Part shown: positions 53,801-61,719 of the stretch, in pieces | Layout of the letters: each line of letters starts with the position of its first letter | How positions within the stretch are numbered: position 1 is the stretch's first letter | NCBI RefSeq assembly: GCF_014268655.2 | Contig: NZ_JABWQX020000002.1 | Coordinates: 394,501-458,500 of the forward strand | Reading direction: 5' to 3' | DNA: 64,000 nucleotides | From: Pseudomonas marvdashtae | GTDB taxonomy: Bacteria; Pseudomonadota; Gammaproteobacteria; Pseudomonadales; Pseudomonadaceae | Notes under the pieces: generated by a model | Told to the model about the DNA's origin: nothing | What the model saw: the letters and a program-made list of their open reading frames with translations, nothing else | The model's database searches: none | Made by a program: the position numbers and the translations under genes

Positions 53801-56308
53801 GGCAAGATCGACCAGACCTCCGGCGGCGCCATTGTCGCCGATGGCCTGGTGCTGCTGGGTGACGGCGCTGTTCATGACCTCGACAACGCGGCCAACGACG
53901 TCAACACGATCGCCAGCGACACCGGCACGGTTCGCTTTGCCGATGTCGATGACCTGACCGTCGGCGTGGTGACCATTCCCGATAGCCAGTCCCCGGCAAA
54001 CCCGCAAGGCGTGCCGGTCGCCGGCATGACCCAGACCGGCGGCCTGAACCTGGTCGCCGACACGCTCACGGTCGGCCAGGCCTTGCTCACCCAAGGCGAT
54101 ACCAGCCTGAGCGCCGATGAAATTGACCTCGCCGCCAGTGTTGCCGGTGGCGGCAGTCTCACGCTGAAGCAGAAGACCGATGGCCTGGATATCCACGTGG
54201 GCGGCAGCGATGACCCGGAGGTGACCGGACCTAATGATCCGTTGGTGCTGTCCGACGCTGACCTGGCGAATATCCGGGATGGCTTCGACAAGGTCGTCAT
54301 CGGTAGCGACAAGACGCGCAACATCACCGTCGACGATGAAGGCGCGACGTTCCTGGACGATCTGGCGCTGGTCGCCAACGGCGCCCTCGACCTGCTGGGC
54401 GATCTGACGCTCGAGGATCCCGAAGGCACCGACGAAGACGGCACCACCGGCAAAGGGCTGACACTGAGCATCGACGCGGGCAAGGGTGCGACCCAGGCAA
54501 CGGGGGCGACCATTACCGCAGACGAATTGGCCCTGCGCGGCGAAGGCGATTTCGACCTGGGCAAGGGGCATGACGTGGGTGTCATCGCCGCCGATGTCGG
54601 CAGCCTGAAGTTTGCCGGCAACGGCAACCTGACGGTGGGCGTCGTGGACGGCACGGTGGGGATAACCTCCGATGAGGCGGTCACCCTGAAAACCGATCAC
54701 GACCTGGCGCTGGTCAAAGGCATCACCATTGAAAATGGCCCACGTGATGACGCCAGCCAAGGCCAAACCCGCGCCGACGACATCATCACCCTGGAAGTGG
54801 CGGGCAACACCACCCAGTCCGGCGACGCCGCAGCCAAGCTCAATGCCAGCGGCCTGGTGCTGCTGGACGGTAATTACGCGCTGGGCAACAAGGGCAACGT
54901 GATCGGCGATATCGCCAGCGATGCGGGCAAGGTCCAGTTCAACAACAGCGGGAACCTCAAGGTGGGCACGCTGACCGCGACCCATGTCGACGGCACGCAG
55001 ACAACCGTCACCGGCGTGAACAACACCGGCGACGTGAGCATCGGCACCCAAGGCAACCTGGCGATCAACGAAGCGCTGACAACCAGCGGCAACGTGTTCC
55101 TCAACGTCGATGGCAAGACCACCCAGAATGCCAAAGGCAACATCACCGCCGATGGCCTGGCGCTCAAAGGCGGTGATTTCGACCTGCGCAACGCCAGCAA
55201 CTGGGTCGGCGATATCGCCAGCCGAGCGAAGGATGTCAACTTCGTCAACCGCAGCGACGTGATCGTCGGGACGCTGACCGAGACGGCGCTGGACGGCACT
55301 CAACTGGATCAGATCGTCGGTATTGGCAACACCGGCAAAGTCCAGGTGGTGACGACGACCGGCAACATCACCCTGACCGAGAATGTCAGCACCACCAGCA
55401 ATGCTTCCAACGCGATCGTGCTCAACGCCGGTCAATCCGCTTCGGCCGGCGTGGCAGCGGGCGGCGACGTGAAAGCCGACGCGGGCGTGACGGTCTCCAC
55501 CGGCGCCGGTGGTCGGGCGGTGATCTACACCGGTAGCCTCGCCGGCAGCACCCACATGGTGGATGTAGTCGGCAGTGGCAGCGGCAACTTCCGCTACAAC
55601 AGTGACGAGCAACAGAGCAATTTCGGCAGGGCGCTGGGCAATACGGGCGTGCATGCCGTTTACCGCGAGCAGCCGACGCTGGTGGTGTCCACGAACGGCG
55701 CGACCACCCAGACCAAACCGTTCGATGGCGGAACCACGTTCAATGGTGGCGGTTTCGCCGGGTTTGACGCCAACGGTCTGTGGAACGGCGACACCAAGCA
55801 GATGCTCGGCCAACCGGTGTATTCGATTGGGAGTCCGGACGTGGGTTCGCACCAGATCAACATCGGTGGGCTGGCCGATCTCGGTTACCTGATCGTCAGC
55901 GACCCGGCCAACGCCAACGTCACCGTGACGCAGTCGTTTGACATCGAAGCCATCCAGCAGAGCGTCGCCGATGCCACACGCGTCGGCGCGCAGGTGACGT
56001 CGCCCCATGCCCCGGAGCTCAACCCGGCCCAGCCAAAACCGGCTGACTGGTCTGATTATGGGGTCGATGACGGCGGTCTGTTGCTGGTGGATCAGGGCGG
56101 CACTCCTGCGAACGGCGCTGGCAACGGCGAAGGCGATTCGGCTGCCCAGTCCCAGGACGCCGACAGCGAGCGGGAAATGGCCGGCAACGTCTGCGCCGAT
56201 GGCGGTGTATCGGGTGGAGGCGCCTGTGCGGCCTACCCGCCGCAGACCGTGTTCGTCGTGCGCGGCGGTGTGCGCTTGCCAGGTCCAGGTCTGGCCATGC
56301 GTCCCTGA
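50810..56308 (+). CDS. Two-partner secretion exoprotein (filamentous haemagglutinin/HMW-like adhesin, TpsA)
   Basis: This 1832-residue secreted protein starts with an extended signal peptide (MNRAYRVVWNAVMGAWQVAS, then a hydrophobic segment to about residue 52). It is followed by the TPS domain (NQNGNNMAIHQGSDKLAIDW ... FLVNPNGVLFTPSAQVDVGG). The body is beta-helix-like, Gly/Asp/Asn-rich. It is interrupted by a non-repetitive module at about residues 644-844 (LNADFENGLVGWKTSIAQFF to GGSLYVDNIKTN) and contains repeated DGFxxVxIG units. The C-terminal end has a cysteine pair (VCADGGVSGGGACAAYPP) like the surface-anchoring tail of HMW1. It is exported by the downstream TpsB. Adhesion or biofilm role is inferred. 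Confidence 0.9.
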   Translation: MNRAYRVVWNAVMGAWQVASELVKSHGKDKSRQSLSLFIGVGGGVFASVAAAGGLPSGGTIVAGSGSVNQNGNNMAIHQGSDKLAIDWQSFSIGKGNTVQFFQPGASSVALNRVLGSDVSVIQGALKANGQVFLVNPNGVLFTPSAQVDVGGLVASTLNLSTEDFLAGNYRFSGDSAASVVNQGNINAAQGGTIALIAAKIVNDGNITAHKGNVLLGAGRVVTLDLGGPVQLEVQEGALQALIENGGAIRADAGRILLTARAAETLASTVINNTGLIEARSLDIGENGLVTLMGDHGDVQVAGRIDVSSDTGKGGKIVVTGDRLAIKGGAELDATGAKGGGEIYVGGSWQGKDPAIKQASQTTIAAGAVLDASATDNGKGGTVVAWSDVKKPGSVTRVDGTLKATGGAKGGDGGKIETSGAKLAVSKAADASAKNGKGGLWLLDPDSVTVGPGNGGLTGGANGTEATVGFDAIDTALAGGTDVAIKADNSIHWNGDYTPTSISGDRTLTLQSGHNDGGTGRYVFGNIFLNGDIDASGAGNGNSLALILNGKIALNTDVSLKSNGGNVVFAGVVDSDAVANKRELRVDAGSGSIIFSDMVGGNSALGALYATTSGAGKTFINGARVLTSGEQIYNGAVELGTSQFLNADFENGLVGWKTSIAQFFTGVTVVEGVVSPDDPTLPTTSPTNGNAPSVSPGDQGDMTYKPLTPVAAAGQGKDGGAALLLGTENNSNCLNAPAGCIMRGPSVVSEGTVSLAAGEAVSFDYKPVAGGDTYDVFGYLLNVNTGEYQIILNETGNGTGAVDWKSHTATADRAGTYKFVFVSGSFDQTAGKQVGGSLYVDNIKTNTSGSKGLQGSSITFNGSLNSTDNNLAIKADDINFNGGAGSVTGNGSIALETNTPSKDIAVGGSTGDAPGALELTGSDIGALGDGFTSVKIGGADMTGDISIIEATRINDNLILDAGTGNIHINDQLTVADAPGTGNDDNKPAPVLALQSNGGKIDQTSGGAIVADGLVLLGDGAVHDLDNAANDVNTIASDTGTVRFADVDDLTVGVVTIPDSQSPANPQGVPVAGMTQTGGLNLVADTLTVGQALLTQGDTSLSADEIDLAASVAGGGSLTLKQKTDGLDIHVGGSDDPEVTGPNDPLVLSDADLANIRDGFDKVVIGSDKTRNITVDDEGATFLDDLALVANGALDLLGDLTLEDPEGTDEDGTTGKGLTLSIDAGKGATQATGATITADELALRGEGDFDLGKGHDVGVIAADVGSLKFAGNGNLTVGVVDGTVGITSDEAVTLKTDHDLALVKGITIENGPRDDASQGQTRADDIITLEVAGNTTQSGDAAAKLNASGLVLLDGNYALGNKGNVIGDIASDAGKVQFNNSGNLKVGTLTATHVDGTQTTVTGVNNTGDVSIGTQGNLAINEALTTSGNVFLNVDGKTTQNAKGNITADGLALKGGDFDLRNASNWVGDIASRAKDVNFVNRSDVIVGTLTETALDGTQLDQIVGIGNTGKVQVVTTTGNITLTENVSTTSNASNAIVLNAGQSASAGVAAGGDVKADAGVTVSTGAGGRAVIYTGSLAGSTHMVDVVGSGSGNFRYNSDEQQSNFGRALGNTGVHAVYREQPTLVVSTNGATTQTKPFDGGTTFNGGGFAGFDANGLWNGDTKQMLGQPVYSIGSPDVGSHQINIGGLADLGYLIVSDPANANVTVTQSFDIEAIQQSVADATRVGAQVTSPHAPELNPAQPKPADWSDYGVDDGGLLLVDQGGTPANGAGNGEGDSAAQSQDADSEREMAGNVCADGGVSGGGACAAYPPQTVFVVRGGVRLPGPGLAMRP

Positions 56309-56339
56309 TCCGCACTTTCCCTTTGAAAAAGCCCCTTGG

Positions 56340-56357
56340 CCGCGTCCCCGGACGCGG
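56340..56357 (+). terminator. Short hairpin between TpsA and TpsB genes
   Basis: CCGCGTC and GACGCGG pair around CCCG in the 89-base gap between exoprotein and transporter. It lacks a T-run. It may attenuate transcription so that less transporter than exoprotein is made, which is inference. Confidence 0.35.
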
Positions 56358-56397
56358 TCATGGGCTCAGGCAACCCGTATTCTCCGAGACTTATTCA

Positions 56398-58062
56398 ATG
56401 CATAACAAACTGATGTCCTGCGCCGCAGGTCTGGCGTTGCTCTCCACTTCCCCGGCCTGGGCGGCGACCCTGCCGGCACGCCCGATCCCCGACGCCGGCC
56501 GTATCCTGCAAGAGCTGCCGATTCCCCAGCAGGAACTGCCGCAAAGCATTCGCCTGGATGTAGAGGCGCCGCAACCGGCCCAGGAAAAAGTCGGTGGTGC
56601 CAAGGTCCAACTCAACGCCGTCCACTTCACCGACAATACCCGCATCGACGAGGCCAGCCTGCAACGCGTCGTCGCGCCGGCCATCGGCAAGGCCCACGAC
56701 CTCGACGAGCTGCGCGAAGTCGCCCGGCAGGTCACGCTTTACTACCGCGAGCACGGCTACCCGTTTGCACGTGCCTACCTGCCGGCACAGCGCATGGCCA
56801 ATGGCGAGCTGACCATCGCGGTGATCGAAGGGCGGTATGGCAAAGTCACTGCCGTCAATGACGATGCGAAACTTGCCGCACAGGCGCAGCCCTTCCTGGA
56901 CGACTTGAAACCGGGCGACGTGATCGAGCGTGACCGTTTGGAGCGCAGCATATTGGTACTGTCTGACTTGCCGGGCGTGGCTGTTCGCCCGGTCATCCGC
57001 CCGGGTGAGGAGCTCGGTACCGGAGATCTTGATGCCAGAGTGAGCAAAACCGAGGCCTTCGAGGGTAAGGCTACGCTGGACAACCACGGCAATCGCTACT
57101 CGGGGCGCAACCGCCTGACGGTACAAGGTGACTGGAACAGCCCGTTGATGCTGGGCGACAAGCTCAGCGCCGCCGTGATGGCCACCGATGAAGAACTGTA
57201 TTTCGGCAGCCTCGGCTACTCGATGCCATTGGGCACGTCCGGCCTGCGCGGCAACGTCGGTTATGCCCAGAGCGCTTACGACCTGGGCGCCGAATTCGCC
57301 GACCTGGGGGCGACCGGCACCGCCGAGGTCAGTAGCATCGGCCTGAGTTACCCGCTGCTGCGCAGCAACCAGGCGAACGTCATGTTGGCCGGTCAATACC
57401 AGCACAAGGACCTTGAGGATAAGTACGAAGTGCTGGGTCTGAGCTTTGAAAAAAGCAGCAACACGCTGCCCATCAGCTTGCAATTCGACGTGAGGGACAC
57501 CTTGTTCGGTGGCGGCATCACCTACGGCGGCGCGACGCTGACCTACGGCGACCTGAAACTGGATTCGGCCCTGCGCGAGGGCGATCGCCAGACCGCCCAG
57601 ACCGAAGGCCAATTCAGCAAAGTGAACGTCGACCTCGCCCGCCTGCAAGCGCTGCCCGCCAACTTCACGCTCTTCGCCCGGTTCCTCGGGCAGTGGAGCC
57701 AGGACAACCTCGATTCTTCCGAAGATTTCAGCCTCGGTGGCATCGACGGCGTGCGGGCGTACCCCCAAAGCGAAGCCTCGGGAGACGAAGGCATGCTGAC
57801 CCAGATCGAGCTTCGCTACCCGATCGACAAGCTCACGCCTTACCTGTTCTGGGATGCCGGCAAAGTCCGCATCAACCACAACGAGTGGGCCGATGAGGAA
57901 AACACCCGCAGCATCTCCGGCGGCGGTGTGGGCCTGCGCGCTCAATACGGCCCAATCTCGTTCGATGCAACGGTCGCATGGCGTCACTCCGGCGGTGAAG
58001 CGCAGAGCGATACCCGCCAGGAAAACCCGCAGTTGCTGGCGCAGATCGGTTACCAGTTCTAA
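56398..58062 (+). CDS. TpsB-type outer-membrane transporter (ShlB/FhaC/HecB family)
   Basis: This 554-residue protein has a signal peptide ending SPAWA, a linker, then two POTRA domains (VQLNAVHFTDNTRIDEASLQ at about residue 70 and the FLDDLKPGDVIERDRLERSI region at about 165) and a C-terminal 16-strand barrel. The VRAYPQSEASGDEG segment supplies the conserved VRGY-type loop motif and the protein ends in GYQF. It recognises the TPS domain of the upstream exoprotein and moves it across the outer membrane. I use the ATG at 56398, since the 25 upstream codons run through the intergenic hairpin. Confidence 0.9.
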   Translation: MHNKLMSCAAGLALLSTSPAWAATLPARPIPDAGRILQELPIPQQELPQSIRLDVEAPQPAQEKVGGAKVQLNAVHFTDNTRIDEASLQRVVAPAIGKAHDLDELREVARQVTLYYREHGYPFARAYLPAQRMANGELTIAVIEGRYGKVTAVNDDAKLAAQAQPFLDDLKPGDVIERDRLERSILVLSDLPGVAVRPVIRPGEELGTGDLDARVSKTEAFEGKATLDNHGNRYSGRNRLTVQGDWNSPLMLGDKLSAAVMATDEELYFGSLGYSMPLGTSGLRGNVGYAQSAYDLGAEFADLGATGTAEVSSIGLSYPLLRSNQANVMLAGQYQHKDLEDKYEVLGLSFEKSSNTLPISLQFDVRDTLFGGGITYGGATLTYGDLKLDSALREGDRQTAQTEGQFSKVNVDLARLQALPANFTLFARFLGQWSQDNLDSSEDFSLGGIDGVRAYPQSEASGDEGMLTQIELRYPIDKLTPYLFWDAGKVRINHNEWADEENTRSISGGGVGLRAQYGPISFDATVAWRHSGGEAQSDTRQENPQLLAQIGYQF

Positions 58063-58096
58063 CGACTGCTGCTCATTTAAGAAACTCAACAAACCC

Positions 58097-58227
58097 GTGG
58101 CGAGGGAGCTTGCTCCCGCTGGGCTGCGCAGCAGCCCCAAAGCAGTGAACTCAATCTTCCTGAAACACCGAGTTGCCTGGTTTGGGGGCTGCTTCACAGC
58201 CCAGCGGGAGCAAGCTCCCTCGCCACG
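58097..58227. repeat. REPIN (two inverted REP elements)
   Basis: GTGGCGAGGGAGCTTGCTCC with GGGCTGCGCAGCAGCCCC is mirrored by GGGGGCTGCTTCACAGCCC and GGGAGCAAGCTCCCTCGCCAC about 85 bases on. It is nearly the same doublet as at 47541-47660. It occupies much of the 432-base gap after TpsB; the rest up to 58494 shows no gene and presumably contains the promoter of the next operon. Confidence 0.85.
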
Positions 58228-58494
58228 GTTCGAGTGACCCGCTCGAACCCTCTCGCCAGGGCTGACATCCAGGCGCAGCCTCTTTCTGTTTGATATCCCG
58301 CCCCCGCCTCTGCGCCCCCCGCCAACAACATCCCGCATCGGACGGCATGACCGTTTATCGCCCCATGAAAATTTGTTAGCTTCAGTTCTCGCTTTCCCTG
58401 CCGCTATATCGACTTGTTGCCGGCCCGATACCTGTTCCCTCGCCTGGCAATTTCGCGACAGTGACCTGGCTAAACCCAACAAGAGACCTGGCGA

Positions 58495-59331
58495 ATGGAC
58501 AACGGACGATACGAAAGGCAGGCAGCGACGGCGGGGGGCGTGGTGGCGTCCGACACGTTGCCGCATATTCTGCTGATCGACGATGTACCTGAAGACATCC
58601 GCGCCACGCTCATTCTTTTGAAGACACAGTCTTGGCGCATTTCCCTGGCCAGCGACGCCTACCAGGGCTATCAACGAGCCCTCGCCATGCGCCCGGACCT
58701 CATCGTCCTGGACGTGCACATGCCGCAAATGGACGGCTTCAGCCTGTGCCGGCTATTGCGCGAGGCGCCGGCCACCCGGCACACCCCGATCCTGTTCCTG
58801 TCTTCGGCCAACACCTCCTTGGAGCGGTTGGAAGGGCTGAGCGTGGGCGCGGTGGACTACATCCCCAAATCCTGCGCCCCCGAAGAAGTACTGGCGCGTA
58901 TCAAGATCCACCTGCAGTTGACCTGGCGTGCGCCACCGGCCACCCATGAAAGCCCGGCCGACCCGGAGCCGCAAGGCGATGAGATCGTGCTGCGCGCGGC
59001 GATGCGACTGATCGAAAACCAGCTGGACGACATGCCGTCCCTGGGCATGCTCGCGCAAAAAGTCGGCACCCATGAAAAACGCCTCACCGGCATTTTTCGC
59101 GAACACTTGGGGATGACCGTGTTCGCCTACATTCGCGACGCCCGATTGCGACGTGGCCAGGATCTGCTCTGCGAAAGCGCCATGAGCGTGCAGGACGTCG
59201 CCGAGCTGGTGGGTTTTCGCAACGCCTGCAACTTCACCACGGCCTTCCGCCAGCGAATCGGCATGACGCCCAGTCAGTTTCGCCAGCAAACCCTGGGCAT
59301 AGCAGATGCAGAGTCGGCCGGGCGCCCGTGA
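58495..59331 (+). CDS. Response regulator with AraC-type DNA-binding domain
   Basis: This 278-residue two-domain regulator has a receiver at residues about 22-140 (ILLIDDVPEDIRATLILLKT, phospho-Asp in LIVLDVHMPQMDGF, conserved Ser/Lys in LFLSSANTS and YIPKSCAP). A linker rich in Pro/Glu leads to a C-terminal AraC HTH (LGMLAQKVGTHEKRLTGIFR and VQDVAELVGFRNACNFTTAF). Combining REC and AraC HTH is less common than OmpR or NarL types. Its stop overlaps the start of the sensor kinase by one base, so they are a cognate pair. It likely controls the TonB receptor downstream. Confidence 0.88.
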   Translation: MDNGRYERQAATAGGVVASDTLPHILLIDDVPEDIRATLILLKTQSWRISLASDAYQGYQRALAMRPDLIVLDVHMPQMDGFSLCRLLREAPATRHTPILFLSSANTSLERLEGLSVGAVDYIPKSCAPEEVLARIKIHLQLTWRAPPATHESPADPEPQGDEIVLRAAMRLIENQLDDMPSLGMLAQKVGTHEKRLTGIFREHLGMTVFAYIRDARLRRGQDLLCESAMSVQDVAELVGFRNACNFTTAFRQRIGMTPSQFRQQTLGIADAESAGRP

Positions 59332-61718
59332 TGCGGCTTCTTCAGTTTGTATTACTGACGATAACGTTGTTATCCACAGGTTTGCTGCACGCCGCGCCTG
59401 TGGATATCTGCCGGGCTGATCACCTCGACTTGATCCCCGCGATACAAGTTTTTGAAGACTCCCAGGCCAACCTGAGCCTGGAAGACGTCGCGCAACTGCC
59501 CGACACCCATTTCAACCCCGCCACCCCAGGCTGGCCGACCCAAGGCTATAGCCGCTCCGCGTTCTGGTTGAAAGTGCAGCTCACCAACTCAAGCGCTGCG
59601 GCGTGTTCGCGTCTGCTGGTGATCGGCGCGCCGCGCCTGGAAGACATCCGCGTCTACCAACCGGGGCATGACGCCCACGCCGGAGCAGCCTATCCCATCG
59701 CTGAATGGCCCCAGCCGGCGGCGCGTCAACCGGCGTTCCCGGTCTCGCTGGCGGCGGGGGAGAGCGCCACGGTGTTCGTCCGCGTGGCGAGCAACTTTCA
59801 GATGTTGCTGGAGCCGGAGCTGTGGTCCGAACCGGCGCTGCTGCGCAGCCAGCAACAGACTTACCTCAGCGACGGGCTCACCCTCGGCATCGTCCTGTTG
59901 GTTGTCCCGTTCGGCTTCATCGTCGGCTGGATCCTCCGTTCCCGATTGCTCAGCGTGAACGCCGGCGCAGTGCTCAGCTACATCCTGCTGACCTGCATCC
60001 TCAACGGCTACCTGATCTACTGGCCCACCGCGCTGGGTTGGACGCGCGAGCTGCTGACCTGCGCCAGCGCAATCTCGTTCGTACTGTTCCTGGCCTACTT
60101 CCGCGTGCTGTTGCAGGTTTCTCAACTGCCCAAAGTCATTGGCTGGAGCTATTGGGTGCCGCTGCTGGGCTGTATCGTGGGCCGGCTCTGGTGGCTGAAG
60201 ATCGACTCGGTCCAGGGTGCGCAGATCGTCCAGATGTCCCTGTTCAGTTTCTATGGCGTGTTGCTCGGCACGCTGTTCATGGCCTGGCGCAGACGACTGA
60301 GCTACAGCTGGATGGCCTGGTTGGTGCCGGGGCTGCTGGTTGGGCAATTGCTGATGCGGATTTTCTTCCCGCAAGAACAACTGCCTTGGCAATCGCCGGA
60401 AACGAAATACAGCCTGTCGTCCACCTTGGCGGGCGTGGTGTTGCTGGTGTGCACCTTGATCATGGAAGTCGCCCGCAGCCGCAACCGCGAAAAACAAGCG
60501 CTGTCCAGCCTCGAACAACAACGCCAAGCCGAGCACGAACGCCTGGAAAGCACCGTGGCGCTGCGCACATCGCAGTTGCGCGAATCCCTCGCGGCCCGCA
60601 GCGCGTTGATGGCGCGGATCAGCCACGACCTGCGCTCACCGCTGGTGCGCATCATCGACTACGCGCGCCTGCTGCACGCCGGGCCCAACCGCGATTACCA
60701 AGCCACCATCGAGCGCAATGCCCGCCAGCAACTGGAGCTGATCGACGAGATGCTCGAGTTTTCCCGTGGCGAGTTGGAGCAGATGCAACTGGCTCTCGCG
60801 CCGGGCTACCTGTACGGCTTCCTCGAAGAAATCGCCGGCGAAGCGGGCTTTCTCGCCGCGCGCCAGGGCAATACCTTCGAGGCGGTGCTGGCGGAGGACT
60901 TGCCGCCACTCGTAGAAGCCGACTTCAAACGCCTTCGGCAGATCCTCATGAACCTTCTGGCGAACGCAGCAAAATTCACCCGCAACGGCCAGATCCGTTT
61001 CGAAGTGAGTGCTACTCCGGGAGCGACCGCAGACACCGTGGAACTGCGCTTCAGCGTGATCGACAGCGGCATCGGCATTGATCCACAAGAGTTCGAACAA
61101 CTGCTGCAACCGTTCCGCCGCGGCCGCAATGCCCAGCGTTACGAAGGCAGCGGGCTGGGCCTGTCCATCGTCACGCAACTGCTGGAACGCATGGACAGCC
61201 GCCTCGAACCCCAAGCCACGGAGCAGGGCAGCCACTTCAGTTTTCGCCTGCCATTGAAATGCGCCCAAGAACACGACCTCGAAATCGGCATCGTCGACAA
61301 CAACGCCACGCCGCTCGACGGGCAGGGCAAGCATGTCCTGCTGGTGGACGACATCGAACAAAACAGCGAATGGCTCTATGACTTGCTGGCCGGTTACGGT
61401 TTCGACGTGAGCATGGCGGCGACCGGCGAAGACGCCTTGGCCTGCCTGGCCGGACAATCAATCGACCTGCTGATCAGCGACCAGATGATGCCCGGCATGG
61501 ACGGCTGGGAACTGCTGCGCCACGTGCGCGACAGTGGGCGCGATCTGCCGGTGATGCTTTATTCCGCAGTGCCGCCGCGCAGACCGGAGGATTATCCAGA
61601 GGACCTGGCCTTCGACGCGGTCTTGCTCAAGCCCGCAGACAGCCGCGAACTGCTGGCCTGCGTCAAGACACTGGCTTGCCCGGAAACGGTGCGTCGCGCG
61701 ATGGCTCGGGAGTTCTAG
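59331..61718 (+). CDS. Hybrid sensor histidine kinase with 7TMR-DISM sensor
   Basis: This 795-residue kinase has a signal-like N-terminus, then a periplasmic DISMED2 domain (residues about 30-175; GYSRSAFWLKVQLTNSSAAA), seven transmembrane helices (about 180-385), a coiled coil, HisKA (ALMARISHDLRSPLVRIIDY), HATPase (NLLANAAKFTRNGQ, DSGIGIDPQEF, GSGLGLSIV) and a C-terminal receiver (VLLVDDIEQNSEWLYD, LLISDQMMPGMDGWE). DISM domains usually sense carbohydrate-like ligands, from memory. It follows the AraC-type regulator with a one-base overlap and ends one base before the TonB receptor gene. Confidence 0.88.
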   Translation: MRLLQFVLLTITLLSTGLLHAAPVDICRADHLDLIPAIQVFEDSQANLSLEDVAQLPDTHFNPATPGWPTQGYSRSAFWLKVQLTNSSAAACSRLLVIGAPRLEDIRVYQPGHDAHAGAAYPIAEWPQPAARQPAFPVSLAAGESATVFVRVASNFQMLLEPELWSEPALLRSQQQTYLSDGLTLGIVLLVVPFGFIVGWILRSRLLSVNAGAVLSYILLTCILNGYLIYWPTALGWTRELLTCASAISFVLFLAYFRVLLQVSQLPKVIGWSYWVPLLGCIVGRLWWLKIDSVQGAQIVQMSLFSFYGVLLGTLFMAWRRRLSYSWMAWLVPGLLVGQLLMRIFFPQEQLPWQSPETKYSLSSTLAGVVLLVCTLIMEVARSRNREKQALSSLEQQRQAEHERLESTVALRTSQLRESLAARSALMARISHDLRSPLVRIIDYARLLHAGPNRDYQATIERNARQQLELIDEMLEFSRGELEQMQLALAPGYLYGFLEEIAGEAGFLAARQGNTFEAVLAEDLPPLVEADFKRLRQILMNLLANAAKFTRNGQIRFEVSATPGATADTVELRFSVIDSGIGIDPQEFEQLLQPFRRGRNAQRYEGSGLGLSIVTQLLERMDSRLEPQATEQGSHFSFRLPLKCAQEHDLEIGIVDNNATPLDGQGKHVLLVDDIEQNSEWLYDLLAGYGFDVSMAATGEDALACLAGQSIDLLISDQMMPGMDGWELLRHVRDSGRDLPVMLYSAVPPRRPEDYPEDLAFDAVLLKPADSRELLACVKTLACPETVRRAMAREF

Positions 61719-61719
61719 C

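Noticed and set aside
53483..56008. 841-codon open frame on the minus strand opposite the exoprotein
   Set aside because: Shadow of the repetitive coding strand; no motif, no signal peptide and no ribosome site.
56395..58728. 777-codon open frame on the minus strand opposite TpsB
   Set aside because: It is antisense to a well-supported TpsB gene. The translation is rich in Arg/His/Gln with no domains. Long antisense frames are expected in high-GC DNA.
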